This document shows, piece after piece, positions 8,783 through 17,435 of a stretch of DNA of 64,000 nucleotides. Position numbers and translations under genes: made by a program. How positions within the stretch are numbered: position 1 is the first letter of the stretch; every line of letters begins with the position of its first letter. The stretch is taken from assembly GCA_963804005.1 (NCBI GenBank), contig CAWDOP010000003.1:62001-126000 (forward strand), given 5' to 3'. The notes under the pieces are model-generated. The model did not search any database, was not told the origin of the DNA, and saw only the letters and a list, made by a program, of their open reading frames with translations. The DNA comes from JAGXRK01 sp963804005. GTDB taxonomy: Bacteria; Bacteroidota; Ignavibacteria; Ignavibacteriales; Ignavibacteriaceae.

Positions 8783-9047
8783 AATTTTCTCCGTAATTTT
8801 GAAAATTTAACACAGCAATTTACGTGATAAAATTGAAAGTAGTATTAAAATCATCAATAAAATTTAATGTATGCTGATACTTTGGGCTGGATGTCCTCCG
8901 AAATGATTCCATCAAAATTATCAAACACTTCAATTAATTAAGGTTTATATTAACAATTCGATTTTTCTTTCATATAAGTATAAAAACATTTAAGTTTCGT
9001 TGTTTTTTTAAGCTAAATCGGATAAATTCACAACCTTAATTTTTTTT

Positions 9048-9749
9048 ATGATTGCGGAAAATTTAACCCGAATTCGAAATAATATTGCACTTCGATGTGG
9101 TAAGTCAGATAGAAGTCCTGATGAAGTAAGACTAATTGCAGTAACTAAGTATTTTGGAATTGATACTATTGAAGAAGCCATTTCTGCAGGACTAAAGGAT
9201 TTTGGTGAGAACAAAGCCCAGGAATTGAACCTTAAATTTGAAAAACTTAGCAATAAAGTTACCTGGCATTTTATCGGAACTTTGCAAAAGAACAAAGTTA
9301 AATATGCGGTTAAAGCTGCTGAGTTTATTCATTCTGTCGATTCTTTTGAACTTGCTGATGAAATAAATTCAAGAGCGGAAAAGCTTAATAAAGCTCAAAA
9401 GATTTTGTTGGAAGTGAACACTTCCTCGGAAGAAAGTAAATCAGGTTTAATAACCGAAGAAGATGTTTTAAAATTAACCGAGTATTGTTTTAAAAAAGAA
9501 AATATAAATCTTATCGGTTTAATGACAATGGCTCCTTTTACCGAGAATGAAAAAACTATACGAAATTGTTTTTCGTCATTAAGAGTTATGAAAGAAAAAT
9601 TAAATAAAAACGGATTCAATTTAACCGAGCTGTCAATGGGAATGACAAACGACTACGAGATTGCTGTTGAAGAAGGGGCAACAATGTTAAGAATTGGCTC
9701 GGCTATTTTTGGAGAAAGAAATTATTCAAAAGATTGGAGGGAGATATGA
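9048..9749 (+). CDS. YggS family pyridoxal phosphate homeostasis protein
   Basis: 233 residues, family COG0325 (PLPBP/YggS/YlmE). It binds PLP in a TIM-barrel like that of alanine racemase and buffers free PLP; it has no known catalytic activity. VRLIAVTKYFGIDTIEEAI holds the PLP lysine (in AVTK); GENKAQEL, WHFIGTLQKNKVKY, HSVDS, LLEVNTSSEESKSGL and LSMGMTNDYEIAVEEGATMLRIGSAIFGER are all family motifs. No strong ribosome site precedes the ATG. Its TGA overlaps the ATG of divIVA by four bases, a gene order (yggS near divIVA) common in many bacteria, and it opens the long plus-strand run to cysS. Confidence 0.96.
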   Translation: MIAENLTRIRNNIALRCGKSDRSPDEVRLIAVTKYFGIDTIEEAISAGLKDFGENKAQELNLKFEKLSNKVTWHFIGTLQKNKVKYAVKAAEFIHSVDSFELADEINSRAEKLNKAQKILLEVNTSSEESKSGLITEEDVLKLTEYCFKKENINLIGLMTMAPFTENEKTIRNCFSSLRVMKEKLNKNGFNLTELSMGMTNDYEIAVEEGATMLRIGSAIFGERNYSKDWREI

Positions 9750-10282
9750 AAATTTCCCCTGTCAGCATTAAGCGTCAGGAATTTTCAAAAAAAATGCGCG
9801 GGTACGATCCTGAAGAAGTCCAGGCATTCCTTGAAAAGCTTGCCGATGATATTGATGAACTTCTTAATGAAAATGAAGAGCTTAATGTGGTTGTTGAAAC
9901 TCTGAATGAAAAATTAAATGAGTTTCAAAAAATTGAGAAAAATCTTCAGGACACTTTGCTAAAAGCCCAGGAGTCATCTACCAAAGCAATTGAATCAACA
10001 AAAAAGCAATCAAATCTTATGATAAAAGAAGCAGAACTTAAAGCGGCGCAAATTGTTGAGAAAGCAAGGGAAAGTGCAAATGAAATCCGCAGTGCTGTTA
10101 TTAATTTAAGAGAAGAAAGAGATTTGATAGTTTCAAAACTCAAAGCAATTATTAATTCACAAGCTCATCTTCTTGAAGTTAAAGTTGAGCAGGCAGGCGA
10201 TGAACAGGTCTTTCCGAAGAAGCAGGCAGCTCCCCAGAAGCTTGATATTGATCTTGATGATATTGTGGATAAAATACTGTAA
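9746..10282 (+). CDS. divIVA: DivIVA domain-containing protein
   Basis: 178 residues from the ATG at 9746, preferred over 9734 because GGAGGG stands just before it and it makes an ATGA overlap with yggS. The N-terminus (MKISPVSIKRQEFSKKMRGYDPEEVQAFLEKL) is the DivIVA lipid-binding head; residues 35-130 form a continuous coiled coil (ELLNENEELNVVVETLNEKL). DivIVA-type proteins sense curved membrane and organise poles or division sites in Gram-positives; in Gram-negatives such homologues are less studied. The conserved DivIVA head contrasts with a short acidic C-terminus (KLDIDLDDIVDKIL). Confidence 0.92.
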   Translation: MKISPVSIKRQEFSKKMRGYDPEEVQAFLEKLADDIDELLNENEELNVVVETLNEKLNEFQKIEKNLQDTLLKAQESSTKAIESTKKQSNLMIKEAELKAAQIVEKARESANEIRSAVINLREERDLIVSKLKAIINSQAHLLEVKVEQAGDEQVFPKKQAAPQKLDIDLDDIVDKIL

Positions 10283-10287
10283 ACAAC

Positions 10288-11109
10288 ATGAGTACGCTTC
10301 TGGAAAAAATAAAAGAAACATTATCCGTTATTCATGAAAAGACAGAAGATGATTTTCCTGTTGGAATTATACTTGGAACAGGATTGGGTGGACTTGTAAA
10401 GGAGATTAATATTGAGCACGAAATTGATTATGCTGATCTACCGCACTTTCCATTATCAACTGTAGAGTCTCATCAGGGTAGATTGATTTTTGGAAAGATC
10501 AACGGAAAAAAAGTTGTAGCAATGCAGGGAAGATTTCATTTCTACGAAGGTTATACGATGCAGCTAATTACTTATCCTGTTCGTGTAATGAAATTTCTTG
10601 GTGTTAAAACTTTGCTTGTTTCCAACGCTTGTGGCGGAATGAATCCCCATTATCGCAAAGGCGATTTAATGCTGATGGTTGATCATATAAATTTTATAGG
10701 CGACAATCCCTTAATCGGTAAAAACGAAGATGAACTTGGTCCGAGATTTCCCGATATGAGTGAACCTTATAATCTTGAACTAATTGATATTGCAGAAAAA
10801 GTTGCATTGGAAAATCAAATTAAAGTTCACAAAGGTGTTTATGTTGCCGTGCCGGGACCAAATCTGGAAACAAAAGCAGAGTATAGGTTCCTGCGTCAAA
10901 TTGGTGCTGATGTCGTAGGTATGTCAACAATTCCTGAAAACATCGTTGCCAATCATATGGGTATGAAAGTTTTGGGAATAAGTATAATTACCGATGAATG
11001 TTTCCCTGATAATCTTAAATCCGTTGATGTAAATGAAATTATTGCTGCTGCTATGAAAGCAGAGCCCAAAATGACTTTAATAATGAAAGAAGTAATAAAG
11101 AGGTTATAA
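10288..11109 (+). CDS. punA: Purine-nucleoside phosphorylase (trimeric, inosine/guanosine type)
   Basis: 273 residues, PNP/MTAP family 2. It splits inosine or guanosine with phosphate. The first phosphate-binding glycine loop is GIILGTGLGGLV, followed by GRFHFYEGYTMQLITYPVRV, LLVSNACGGMN, GPRFPDMSEPY, the purine-site loop YVAVPGPNLETKAEYRFLR, DVVGMSTIPENIVANHMGMKVLGIS and TDECF. GMSTIPE plus an Asn equivalent in the later base-binding region fits 6-oxopurine specificity. Its stop overlaps the ATG of the next gene (TAATG), and it starts five bases after divIVA, so it lies inside the yggS-ileS operon. Confidence 0.96.
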   Translation: MSTLLEKIKETLSVIHEKTEDDFPVGIILGTGLGGLVKEINIEHEIDYADLPHFPLSTVESHQGRLIFGKINGKKVVAMQGRFHFYEGYTMQLITYPVRVMKFLGVKTLLVSNACGGMNPHYRKGDLMLMVDHINFIGDNPLIGKNEDELGPRFPDMSEPYNLELIDIAEKVALENQIKVHKGVYVAVPGPNLETKAEYRFLRQIGADVVGMSTIPENIVANHMGMKVLGISIITDECFPDNLKSVDVNEIIAAAMKAEPKMTLIMKEVIKRL

Positions 11110-11726
11110 TGCCGGCACTTAATAAAAAATTAGCAAATTACAGTGCTGTATTGCTACTTGGTGTTCTTATTTTTGCATCCAATTTTTTAGGCACTGATCT
11201 GTTTGTCTTCGGTGAAAATAGTTTTGCTGTATGGTTTGTACTTTCAATAATGTGCTTTGCCTGCGGATGGTTTATAAACAGAACTCTTGGCTGGCAGCAC
11301 GGCGGTAAAGTTGTTTTTGCAACAACAATTGGTGTTACCATTCTAGGTGTCTTTATGATAACATTCTTCAGCGAGTATTTTTCTTCGAGCGAGCTGGTAT
11401 TTGAAAATATTATTCTTTACAGTTTAAGAAATATTACTCTTGGCGCAATGGGATTTTTCGGAATGGCAATTCAGCAAGTACTTGGTGAAGAACGTGAAGT
11501 TGTTCTCCTTCGTGAGAAAATTAAGATACTTGAAGAAATAAGATATGATCGGAATAAAGAATCTGAACTTGAATTGAAAGAAGCACATCTGAAAGCAAAG
11601 GAAATAATGCTTGAAGCTGAAGTTAAATCAAAAAATATGATATTGAAAAAAGAAAGAATTGAAAAAGAACTGCAAGAATTTATTCGGGCAGAAAAAGAAT
11701 TAATCAAAAAGTACGAAGAGTTATAA
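11109..11726 (+). CDS. Membrane protein with C-terminal coiled coil, unknown function
   Basis: 205 residues. Four hydrophobic segments are visible at about 12-34 (YSAVLLLGVLIFASNFL), 40-58 (FAVWFVLSIMCFACGWF), 70-92 (VVFATTIGVTILGVFMITFF) and 100-125 (IILYSLRNITLGAMGFFGMA), followed by a cytoplasmic-looking coiled coil from about 130 to the end rich in Glu and Lys (EREVVLLREKIKILEEIRY, KELQEFIRAEKELIKKYEEL). I do not recognise a named family. Its start overlaps the stop of punA and it precedes ileS by 29 bases. Being in the same transcript as divIVA makes a cell-envelope or division role possible, but that is inference only. Confidence 0.8.
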   Translation: MPALNKKLANYSAVLLLGVLIFASNFLGTDLFVFGENSFAVWFVLSIMCFACGWFINRTLGWQHGGKVVFATTIGVTILGVFMITFFSEYFSSSELVFENIILYSLRNITLGAMGFFGMAIQQVLGEEREVVLLREKIKILEEIRYDRNKESELELKEAHLKAKEIMLEAEVKSKNMILKKERIEKELQEFIRAEKELIKKYEEL

Positions 11727-11755
11727 AATATTATTTAAAGATTAGTTAGAATTAA

Positions 11756-14700
11756 ATGTTCAAACAGAATTCCGAAAAAATCGGTTACCCGAAATTAGAA
11801 GAAAAAATACTAAAGTTCTGGGAAGAGAATAAAGTTTTTGAAAAAAGCATCTCGTCAAGAGATGAGAGTAAATCCTTTACCTTTTATGAAGGCCCGCCGA
11901 CTGCAAACGGAAAACCCGGCATCCATCATGTAATGGCTCGAACACTTAAAGATCTAGTATGCCGTTACAAAACATTGCAAGGTTACAGAGTAGAAAGAAA
12001 AGCCGGTTGGGATACACACGGACTTCCTGTAGAAATTGAAGTTGAAAAATCGCTTGGTATCAAGCATAAAAGTGAAGTTATTGATTACGGAATTGAAAAG
12101 TATAATGAAGCTTGCCGCAAGTCTGTTTTTACTTATCTTGATCTCTGGGAGAAAATGACAACCCGGATGGGTTACTGGATAAATCTCGATTCGGCTTATG
12201 TAACTCTTACTAATAACTATATCGAATCTGTTTGGTGGGCACTTAAAACTTTGTTTGATAAAGGGCTTATTTACAAAGATTATAAAATCGTTCCTCAAGA
12301 TCCCAAATCCGAAACAGTTTTATCTTCTCACGAGCTTGCACTCGGATACAGGGAAACAAAAGATCCATCCGTTTATGTTTTATTCAAAATTGTTGATTCT
12401 GATACTCATATACTTGTTTGGACAACAACCCCCTGGACACTGATTTCAAACGTTGCTTTAGCTGTTGGTTCAGATATTGATTATGTGAAGATAAAAGTTG
12501 ATGACATAAAAATGATTCTTGCTAAAGATCGTCTTTCCATAATTGATAAAGATTATGAAATCCTTGAAGAGATGAAGGGAAGTTTACTAGCCGGAACAGA
12601 ATATGAACAACTTTTTGATTATTGCGAAGTTGATAAAAAAGCATTCTATGTTATTGAAGGTGATTTTGTTAGCACAGAAGATGGTTCTGGAATAGTTCAT
12701 ATCGCTCCTGCTTTTGGTGCCGATGACTATGAGATTTCCAAAAAGTATAATCTCCCAATGCTTCAGCCGGTAACACGCGGTGGAATTTTTACGGAAGAAG
12801 TAACAGATTTTGCCGGACAATTTGTTAAAGATGCTGATGAAGGCATTATAAGAAAAATGAAGCAGGAAGGTAAACTTTTTAAAAAGGAAACTATTACGCA
12901 CTCCTATCCTTTTAGCTGGCGCAATACAGATGTTCCTGTAATTTATTATGCGCGCGATTCCTGGTTCATAAGAACAACTCAAATAGCAAAACGAATGGTT
13001 GAGCTGAATAAAACCATCAACTGGCAGCCGCCGGAAATGGGTACAGGCAGATTCGGAAATTGGCTTGATGAAAATAAGGATTGGGCTTTATCACGAGACC
13101 GTTTCTGGGCTACTCCGCTTCCAATCTGGGTTAATGATGATGGTGATATGTTCGCTGTCGGTAGTATTGAAGAACTTAAGCAAGGATTCATCGAAGAGAA
13201 TGGAAAAAGAATTTCACTTTCTGAAATAAAAGACATTGATCTTCACAAACCTTTTGTTGATAAAGTTTTGTTTGAGAAGAAAGGAAAGATATTTAAAAGA
13301 ACACCAGAACTTATTGATGCTTGGTTTGATTCCGGTTCAATGCCTTTCGCACAGTTTCATTATCCATTTGAGAATAAAGAATTGTTCGAGAATAAATTCT
13401 TTCCATCAGATTTTATTTGCGAAGGAATTGATCAGACACGCGGTTGGTTTTATACCCTTCATGCAATTGCAACAATGTTATTTGATAATATTGCATTCAA
13501 AAATGTAATTGTTAATGAATTGATCCTGGATAAATCCGGACGAAAGATGTCCAAATCAGTCGGTAACACTGTTGATCCGTTTGCATTGTTTGATAAATAC
13601 GGCGCCGATACAACAAGATGGTATTTAGTTACAAACAGTCCACCATGGAAACCAACACTTTTTGATGAAGAAGGATTACTCGAAGTTCAGAGAAAATTCT
13701 TCGGAACTCTTTTTAATACTTATTCTTTCTTTGCTCTTTATGCAAACATAGATAATTTCAAATTCAGCGAAGAGCTTATTTCTTATAAAGAAAGACCAGA
13801 AATTGATAGGTGGATAATTTCAAGACTTAATTCTCTTGTTTCAGAATATGAACAGCTAATGGACGAATACGAAGTTACAAAAGCGGCAAGAGCAGTTTCA
13901 ACTTTTACAATTGATCACCTTTCTAATTGGTATGTTAGAAGAAGTAGAAGACGATTCTGGAAGTCGGAAATGAACAGAGAAAAACTTTCTGCATATCAAA
14001 CTCTTTACGAGTGTTTGATAAAAGTAGCTAAGTTAACTTCACCATTTGCGCCATTCGTTGCTGAGGAGATTTATCAGAATCTGAATAAAGAAACTCAGGC
14101 AGAAAAGTATGAATCCGTTCATCTTGCTGAATTTCCTGATGCAGGTTTCCGCGAACAAGAACTAGAAGATAAAATGGAAGTTGCTCAAAATGTTGTTTAT
14201 TTAGCACGCGCAATGCGAGCAAAAAATAATCTGAAAGTTCGTCAACCTCTCAGAAAAATTATGGTTGTGCTTGATAAATCTAAACACGAAGCACTTCTGA
14301 AAATGAAAGATGTTGTACTCGATGAATTGAATATTAAAGAGCTGATGGTTCTTAGTGATGACGCAGAATTTGTTAATAAATCATCGAAAGCTAACTTTAA
14401 GTCAATCGGACCAAAATTTGGTAAAAAAGCTAAGGCTGTTGCTGAAGCAATAAGGAATTTCGGTAAAGATCGAATTAGGTTGATTGAATCAGGCGAACAG
14501 ATTAATTTGAGCATAGACGGGGAGGAAATTTTTATTTCCAGGGAAGATGTTGAAATAATCAGTTCTGAAATAACCGGTTGGGTTGTTGAATCTGAAGGCG
14601 GAGTTACAGTTGCAATAGATAAAGAACTTGATGATTCTTTGATAGCTGAAGGATTGGCAAGAGAATTTGTAAACAGAATTCAGAACATGAGAAAAGATGC

Positions 14701-14908
14701 CGGCTTTGAAGTAACCGACAAAATCAAAATTACTCTTAAGGGGGATAATAATCTTGTTAACGCAATAAACAACTTTAATCAATATATAACAAACGAAACA
14801 CTTGCAGAAAAATTAAGCATCGATGACCAAATGAACGGCGGTTATAAGCAGGATTGGAAGATCGGTGATTACGAGTGCTCAATTCAAATAGAAAAGGTTA
14901 ATTCCTAA
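11756..14908 (+). CDS. ileS: Isoleucyl-tRNA synthetase
   Basis: 1050 residues, class I synthetase. The HIGH-type motif is GPPTANGKPGIHHVMART, the editing (CP1) domain includes WTTTPWTLISNVALAVG, the signature GWFYTLHAIATMLF follows, and the KMSKS loop is GRKMSKSVGNTVDPFALFDKYG. C-terminally there is an anticodon-binding helical domain (SNWYVRRSRRRFWKSEMNREKL) and a long extra domain without the Cys-rich zinc finger of E. coli IleS. This layout and the GIHH motif resemble the IleS2/eukaryote-like class, which is often mupirocin-insensitive; that is inference. It is an essential gene in the yggS-cysS run. Confidence 0.97.
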   Translation: MFKQNSEKIGYPKLEEKILKFWEENKVFEKSISSRDESKSFTFYEGPPTANGKPGIHHVMARTLKDLVCRYKTLQGYRVERKAGWDTHGLPVEIEVEKSLGIKHKSEVIDYGIEKYNEACRKSVFTYLDLWEKMTTRMGYWINLDSAYVTLTNNYIESVWWALKTLFDKGLIYKDYKIVPQDPKSETVLSSHELALGYRETKDPSVYVLFKIVDSDTHILVWTTTPWTLISNVALAVGSDIDYVKIKVDDIKMILAKDRLSIIDKDYEILEEMKGSLLAGTEYEQLFDYCEVDKKAFYVIEGDFVSTEDGSGIVHIAPAFGADDYEISKKYNLPMLQPVTRGGIFTEEVTDFAGQFVKDADEGIIRKMKQEGKLFKKETITHSYPFSWRNTDVPVIYYARDSWFIRTTQIAKRMVELNKTINWQPPEMGTGRFGNWLDENKDWALSRDRFWATPLPIWVNDDGDMFAVGSIEELKQGFIEENGKRISLSEIKDIDLHKPFVDKVLFEKKGKIFKRTPELIDAWFDSGSMPFAQFHYPFENKELFENKFFPSDFICEGIDQTRGWFYTLHAIATMLFDNIAFKNVIVNELILDKSGRKMSKSVGNTVDPFALFDKYGADTTRWYLVTNSPPWKPTLFDEEGLLEVQRKFFGTLFNTYSFFALYANIDNFKFSEELISYKERPEIDRWIISRLNSLVSEYEQLMDEYEVTKAARAVSTFTIDHLSNWYVRRSRRRFWKSEMNREKLSAYQTLYECLIKVAKLTSPFAPFVAEEIYQNLNKETQAEKYESVHLAEFPDAGFREQELEDKMEVAQNVVYLARAMRAKNNLKVRQPLRKIMVVLDKSKHEALLKMKDVVLDELNIKELMVLSDDAEFVNKSSKANFKSIGPKFGKKAKAVAEAIRNFGKDRIRLIESGEQINLSIDGEEIFISREDVEIISSEITGWVVESEGGVTVAIDKELDDSLIAEGLAREFVNRIQNMRKDAGFEVTDKIKITLKGDNNLVNAINNFNQYITNETLAEKLSIDDQMNGGYKQDWKIGDYECSIQIEKVNS

Positions 14909-14923
14909 TAGAAGGAGTCCGCA

Positions 14924-15712
14924 ATGGCAAAGAAAGTAACAAAGAAAACGGTAACTAAGAAATCTTCAGTTAAAAAGAGTTCAAAACCGAAAGCAACAAA
15001 AGTTAAGAAGACTACTCCTAAAAAGGTGGTTAAGAAAAAAGTTATCAAGAAAACTGTTGTAAAAAAAACAGCTCCTAAAAAACATACTTCTAAAAAAGTT
15101 GCAGCAAAAAAAATAGCAGCAAAAAAAACTGTTGTTAAGAAAAAAGAAGCAAAGAAGACAAAAAAGTTAGTCGCTAGAAAACCTGAGATGAAGGTTAAGA
15201 TTGTTAAAGAAAAACCCCGTAAAACTGTTAGAAGAAAAAAACAAGTTGAAGAATATCAATATTATGGTACAGCGGAATCAAGGGCAGAAGCATTAAAGAA
15301 AATTAAGGGATACTGCCAAAAAGATCTTGAACACTTCAGAGCAATTATTCTTGAAAAACGCGATGAAATAATTGAACAGCTTCAAAATTTAAGAGAGCAA
15401 ATGCTCGATCCAACTACAGGTGAATATATTAATGAAAATTCTCCATACTCTCTTCATATGGCTGAACAGGGAACCGATGCAATGGAAAGGGAGAAAACTT
15501 TTCTTTATGCTCAGAGAGAAAACAAGTTTCTTGGTTATCTTGAAGATGCATTAAAAAGAATTGATAACGGTACCTACGGTATTTGTATAGAATGTATTGA
15601 GGAGCCTCAGCATTTATGTAATACTTGTCCTCTGATTTCTAAAGAAAGATTAGAAGCAGTTCCGCATAGCCAGGCTTGCTTACCGATGAAGCAGAAACAA
15701 GAGAAAAAGTAG
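14924..15712 (+). CDS. TraR/DksA-type protein with a lysine-rich histone H1-like N-terminus
   Basis: 262 residues in two parts. Residues 1-100 are a lysine/alanine/valine-rich low-complexity tail with repeated KKxxxKK, KKVVKKK and AAKK units, resembling bacterial histone H1-like proteins. Residues 105-262 are a TraR/DksA domain: a coiled-coil hairpin (LEHFRAIILEKRDEIIEQL), a turn GTDAMEREKTFLYAQRENKFL, then LEDALKRIDNGTYGICIECIEEPQ and SKERLEAVPHSQACLPM. The zinc cysteines are rearranged: CIEC and CNTC seven residues apart, and only one later Cys in the usual second pair. DksA proteins bind RNA polymerase; the tail suggests added DNA binding (inference). GGAG precedes the ATG, 16 bases after ileS. 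Confidence 0.88.
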   Translation: MAKKVTKKTVTKKSSVKKSSKPKATKVKKTTPKKVVKKKVIKKTVVKKTAPKKHTSKKVAAKKIAAKKTVVKKKEAKKTKKLVARKPEMKVKIVKEKPRKTVRRKKQVEEYQYYGTAESRAEALKKIKGYCQKDLEHFRAIILEKRDEIIEQLQNLREQMLDPTTGEYINENSPYSLHMAEQGTDAMEREKTFLYAQRENKFLGYLEDALKRIDNGTYGICIECIEEPQHLCNTCPLISKERLEAVPHSQACLPMKQKQEKK

Positions 15713-15725
15713 TTAAGAGAATAAT

Positions 15726-16430
15726 TTGAAAGTATTATATTTATCGTTTTTTGTAGTAGCATCAGATCAGATTATAAAATTACTAGTAAAAGGATTTTCA
15801 ATTCCTTTCCTGAATTTTAATTATGACGGAATGTATTATGGGCAAATTATTCCAATTATTGGTGACTTTGTAAGACTTACATACATAGAAAACCCTGGAA
15901 TGGCATTTGGATATGATCCCGGGAATGCCTTTAAACTTTGGATTACTTTATTCTCCCTTGTAGCCAGCGTCGGACTTATATTTTATATCTATATTATCAG
16001 GAATAAAAGTTTAAGTCTTAGAGCAGCGATTGCTCTAATATTGGGAGGTGCAGTCGGTAATCTTATTGATAGAATGTTTTACGGAGTGATATTTGATTAT
16101 GCTCCTTTGTTTTATGGGAAAGTAGTTGATTTTGTAGACGTAGACTTCTTTAATTTTACTCTGTTTGGAAAGAGTTATGACCGCTGGCCCATCTTTAATG
16201 TTGCCGATGCAGCAGTTACAATCGGAGTCCTTGTATTGATTCTATTCTATCGTAAACATCAGCAGGAAGAAAAAGAAATTACAAACATTCTTGATGCTTC
16301 AGAGATGATACCGGTGAGCGAAAACCTTCCTTCAAATCTCGGGAATTTAGAGATGGAAGAAGAAAAAGTAATTAAATCAGATGGTATAGCCGATGGCGAA
16401 GCTGGTAAAAGAGAAAAAATACAGGATTGA
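15726..16430 (+). CDS. lspA: Lipoprotein signal peptidase (signal peptidase II)
   Basis: 234 residues from a TTG start at 15726. LspA cleaves the signal peptide of diacylglyceryl-prolipoproteins in the inner membrane. The catalytic aspartates lie in GGAVGNLIDRMFYG and WPIFNVADAAVTIG; YIENPGMAFG is the conserved NxGxAFG motif. Four membrane segments are visible (residues 1-20, about 75-98, 103-122, 158-182). The last 50 residues form an acidic hydrophilic tail (EEKEITNILDASEMIPVSE) not needed in shorter family members. It overlaps the start of rluD by 38 bases, so the tail may exist partly because of the overlap. It serves the lipoproteins encoded in this window, among others. Confidence 0.95.
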   Translation: MKVLYLSFFVVASDQIIKLLVKGFSIPFLNFNYDGMYYGQIIPIIGDFVRLTYIENPGMAFGYDPGNAFKLWITLFSLVASVGLIFYIYIIRNKSLSLRAAIALILGGAVGNLIDRMFYGVIFDYAPLFYGKVVDFVDVDFFNFTLFGKSYDRWPIFNVADAAVTIGVLVLILFYRKHQQEEKEITNILDASEMIPVSENLPSNLGNLEMEEEKVIKSDGIADGEAGKREKIQD

Positions 16431-17376
16431 AGTTCCAGAAGGAAAAAAGAAAGAAAGAATAGATACCTTCCTTACTCACTTCATTGAAAATGCTACTCGC
16501 TCAAAAGTCCAAAAACTGATTATTGAAAAGATGGTTTTTGTTAACGGTAAAACCGTTAAATCTAATTATCTTGTTAAACCATTGGATGTAATTGAAGCTT
16601 CTCATCCGATTGCACCAAGACCAGAGGAAACTGAACCCGAAGAAATTCCTCTCGACATAGTTTTTGAAGACGAATATTTCATTGTTGTTAATAAACCGGC
16701 GGGAATGGTTGCACACCCTGCTTATGCAAATTATACCGGAACTCTTGTGAACGCTTTGCTTCATCATACAAAAAAGTTATCGGATTTGAATGAACCCGGA
16801 CGACCGGGAATTGTTCATCGTATTGATAAAAATACAAGCGGACTACTTGTTGTTGCAAAAGATGATTGGACTCATGCAAAACTTGCCGAACAATTTTCAA
16901 AACATACAGTTGAAAGAGAGTATCAAGCAGTCTGCTGGGGCAAATTTGATAAGTCAGAAGGAATAATTGAAAAGAAAATTACACGAAGCAAATCCGACAG
17001 GAAAAAATTTACCGTCAGTAGTACTGAGGGAAAAGAAGCGATAACTATTTACAAAGTTCTCGAAGAGTTTGAATTTGCGTCCTTCATCAAACTAAATCTT
17101 AAGACTGGAAGAACTCACCAGATAAGAGTTCATCTTGCAAGTATGAACAAACCAATCTTTGGTGATGCAACTTACGGTGGAACAAAAATTTTATACGGAC
17201 ATGATCTTCATAAAATGAAAAGCAGAATTCAAAATCTTCTTGGAATTATGCCGCGCCAGGCATTGCACGCAAAGACACTCGGTTTTATACATCCTCATAC
17301 AAAGGAATTAGTAAGATTTAATTCTGAACTTCCCGAAGATATAAAAACTCTTATTGGCAAACTCCGCACAGCTTAA
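16393..17376 (+). CDS. rluD: Ribosomal large subunit pseudouridine synthase, RluD/RluA family
   Basis: 327 residues. An N-terminal S4 RNA-binding domain (RIDTFLTHFIENATRSKVQKLI, VNGKTVKSNYLVKPLDVI) precedes the RluA-type catalytic domain. The catalytic aspartate is in GRPGIVHRIDKNTSGLLVVAK (HRIDK). Also visible are VVNKPAGMVAHP, the RTHQIRVHLA motif and QALHAKTLGFIHP. Members isomerise specific uridines in 23S rRNA helices, in E. coli 1911, 1915 and 1917; the exact targets here are inferred. The ATG at 16393 lies inside the 3' end of lspA in another frame, indicating translational coupling. Confidence 0.95.
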   Translation: MAKLVKEKKYRIEVPEGKKKERIDTFLTHFIENATRSKVQKLIIEKMVFVNGKTVKSNYLVKPLDVIEASHPIAPRPEETEPEEIPLDIVFEDEYFIVVNKPAGMVAHPAYANYTGTLVNALLHHTKKLSDLNEPGRPGIVHRIDKNTSGLLVVAKDDWTHAKLAEQFSKHTVEREYQAVCWGKFDKSEGIIEKKITRSKSDRKKFTVSSTEGKEAITIYKVLEEFEFASFIKLNLKTGRTHQIRVHLASMNKPIFGDATYGGTKILYGHDLHKMKSRIQNLLGIMPRQALHAKTLGFIHPHTKELVRFNSELPEDIKTLIGKLRTA

Positions 17377-17435
17377 TCATCTGATAATTTTTTATATTTG
17401 CACATCAATTCATTACCTGATCTTTGGAGAAATAA

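Noticed and set aside
12587..12982. Minus-strand frame of 131 codons inside ileS
   Set aside because: Antisense shadow of a fully conserved gene.
14924..15230. Lysine-rich repeats read as a tandem-repeat or recombination element
   Set aside because: They are in frame and joined to a DksA domain; low-complexity coding sequence explains them.
17393..17400. Bacteroidota -7 box TATATTTG upstream of cysS
   Set aside because: No TTTG at the expected distance; recorded only as a note on cysS, not as a promoter.
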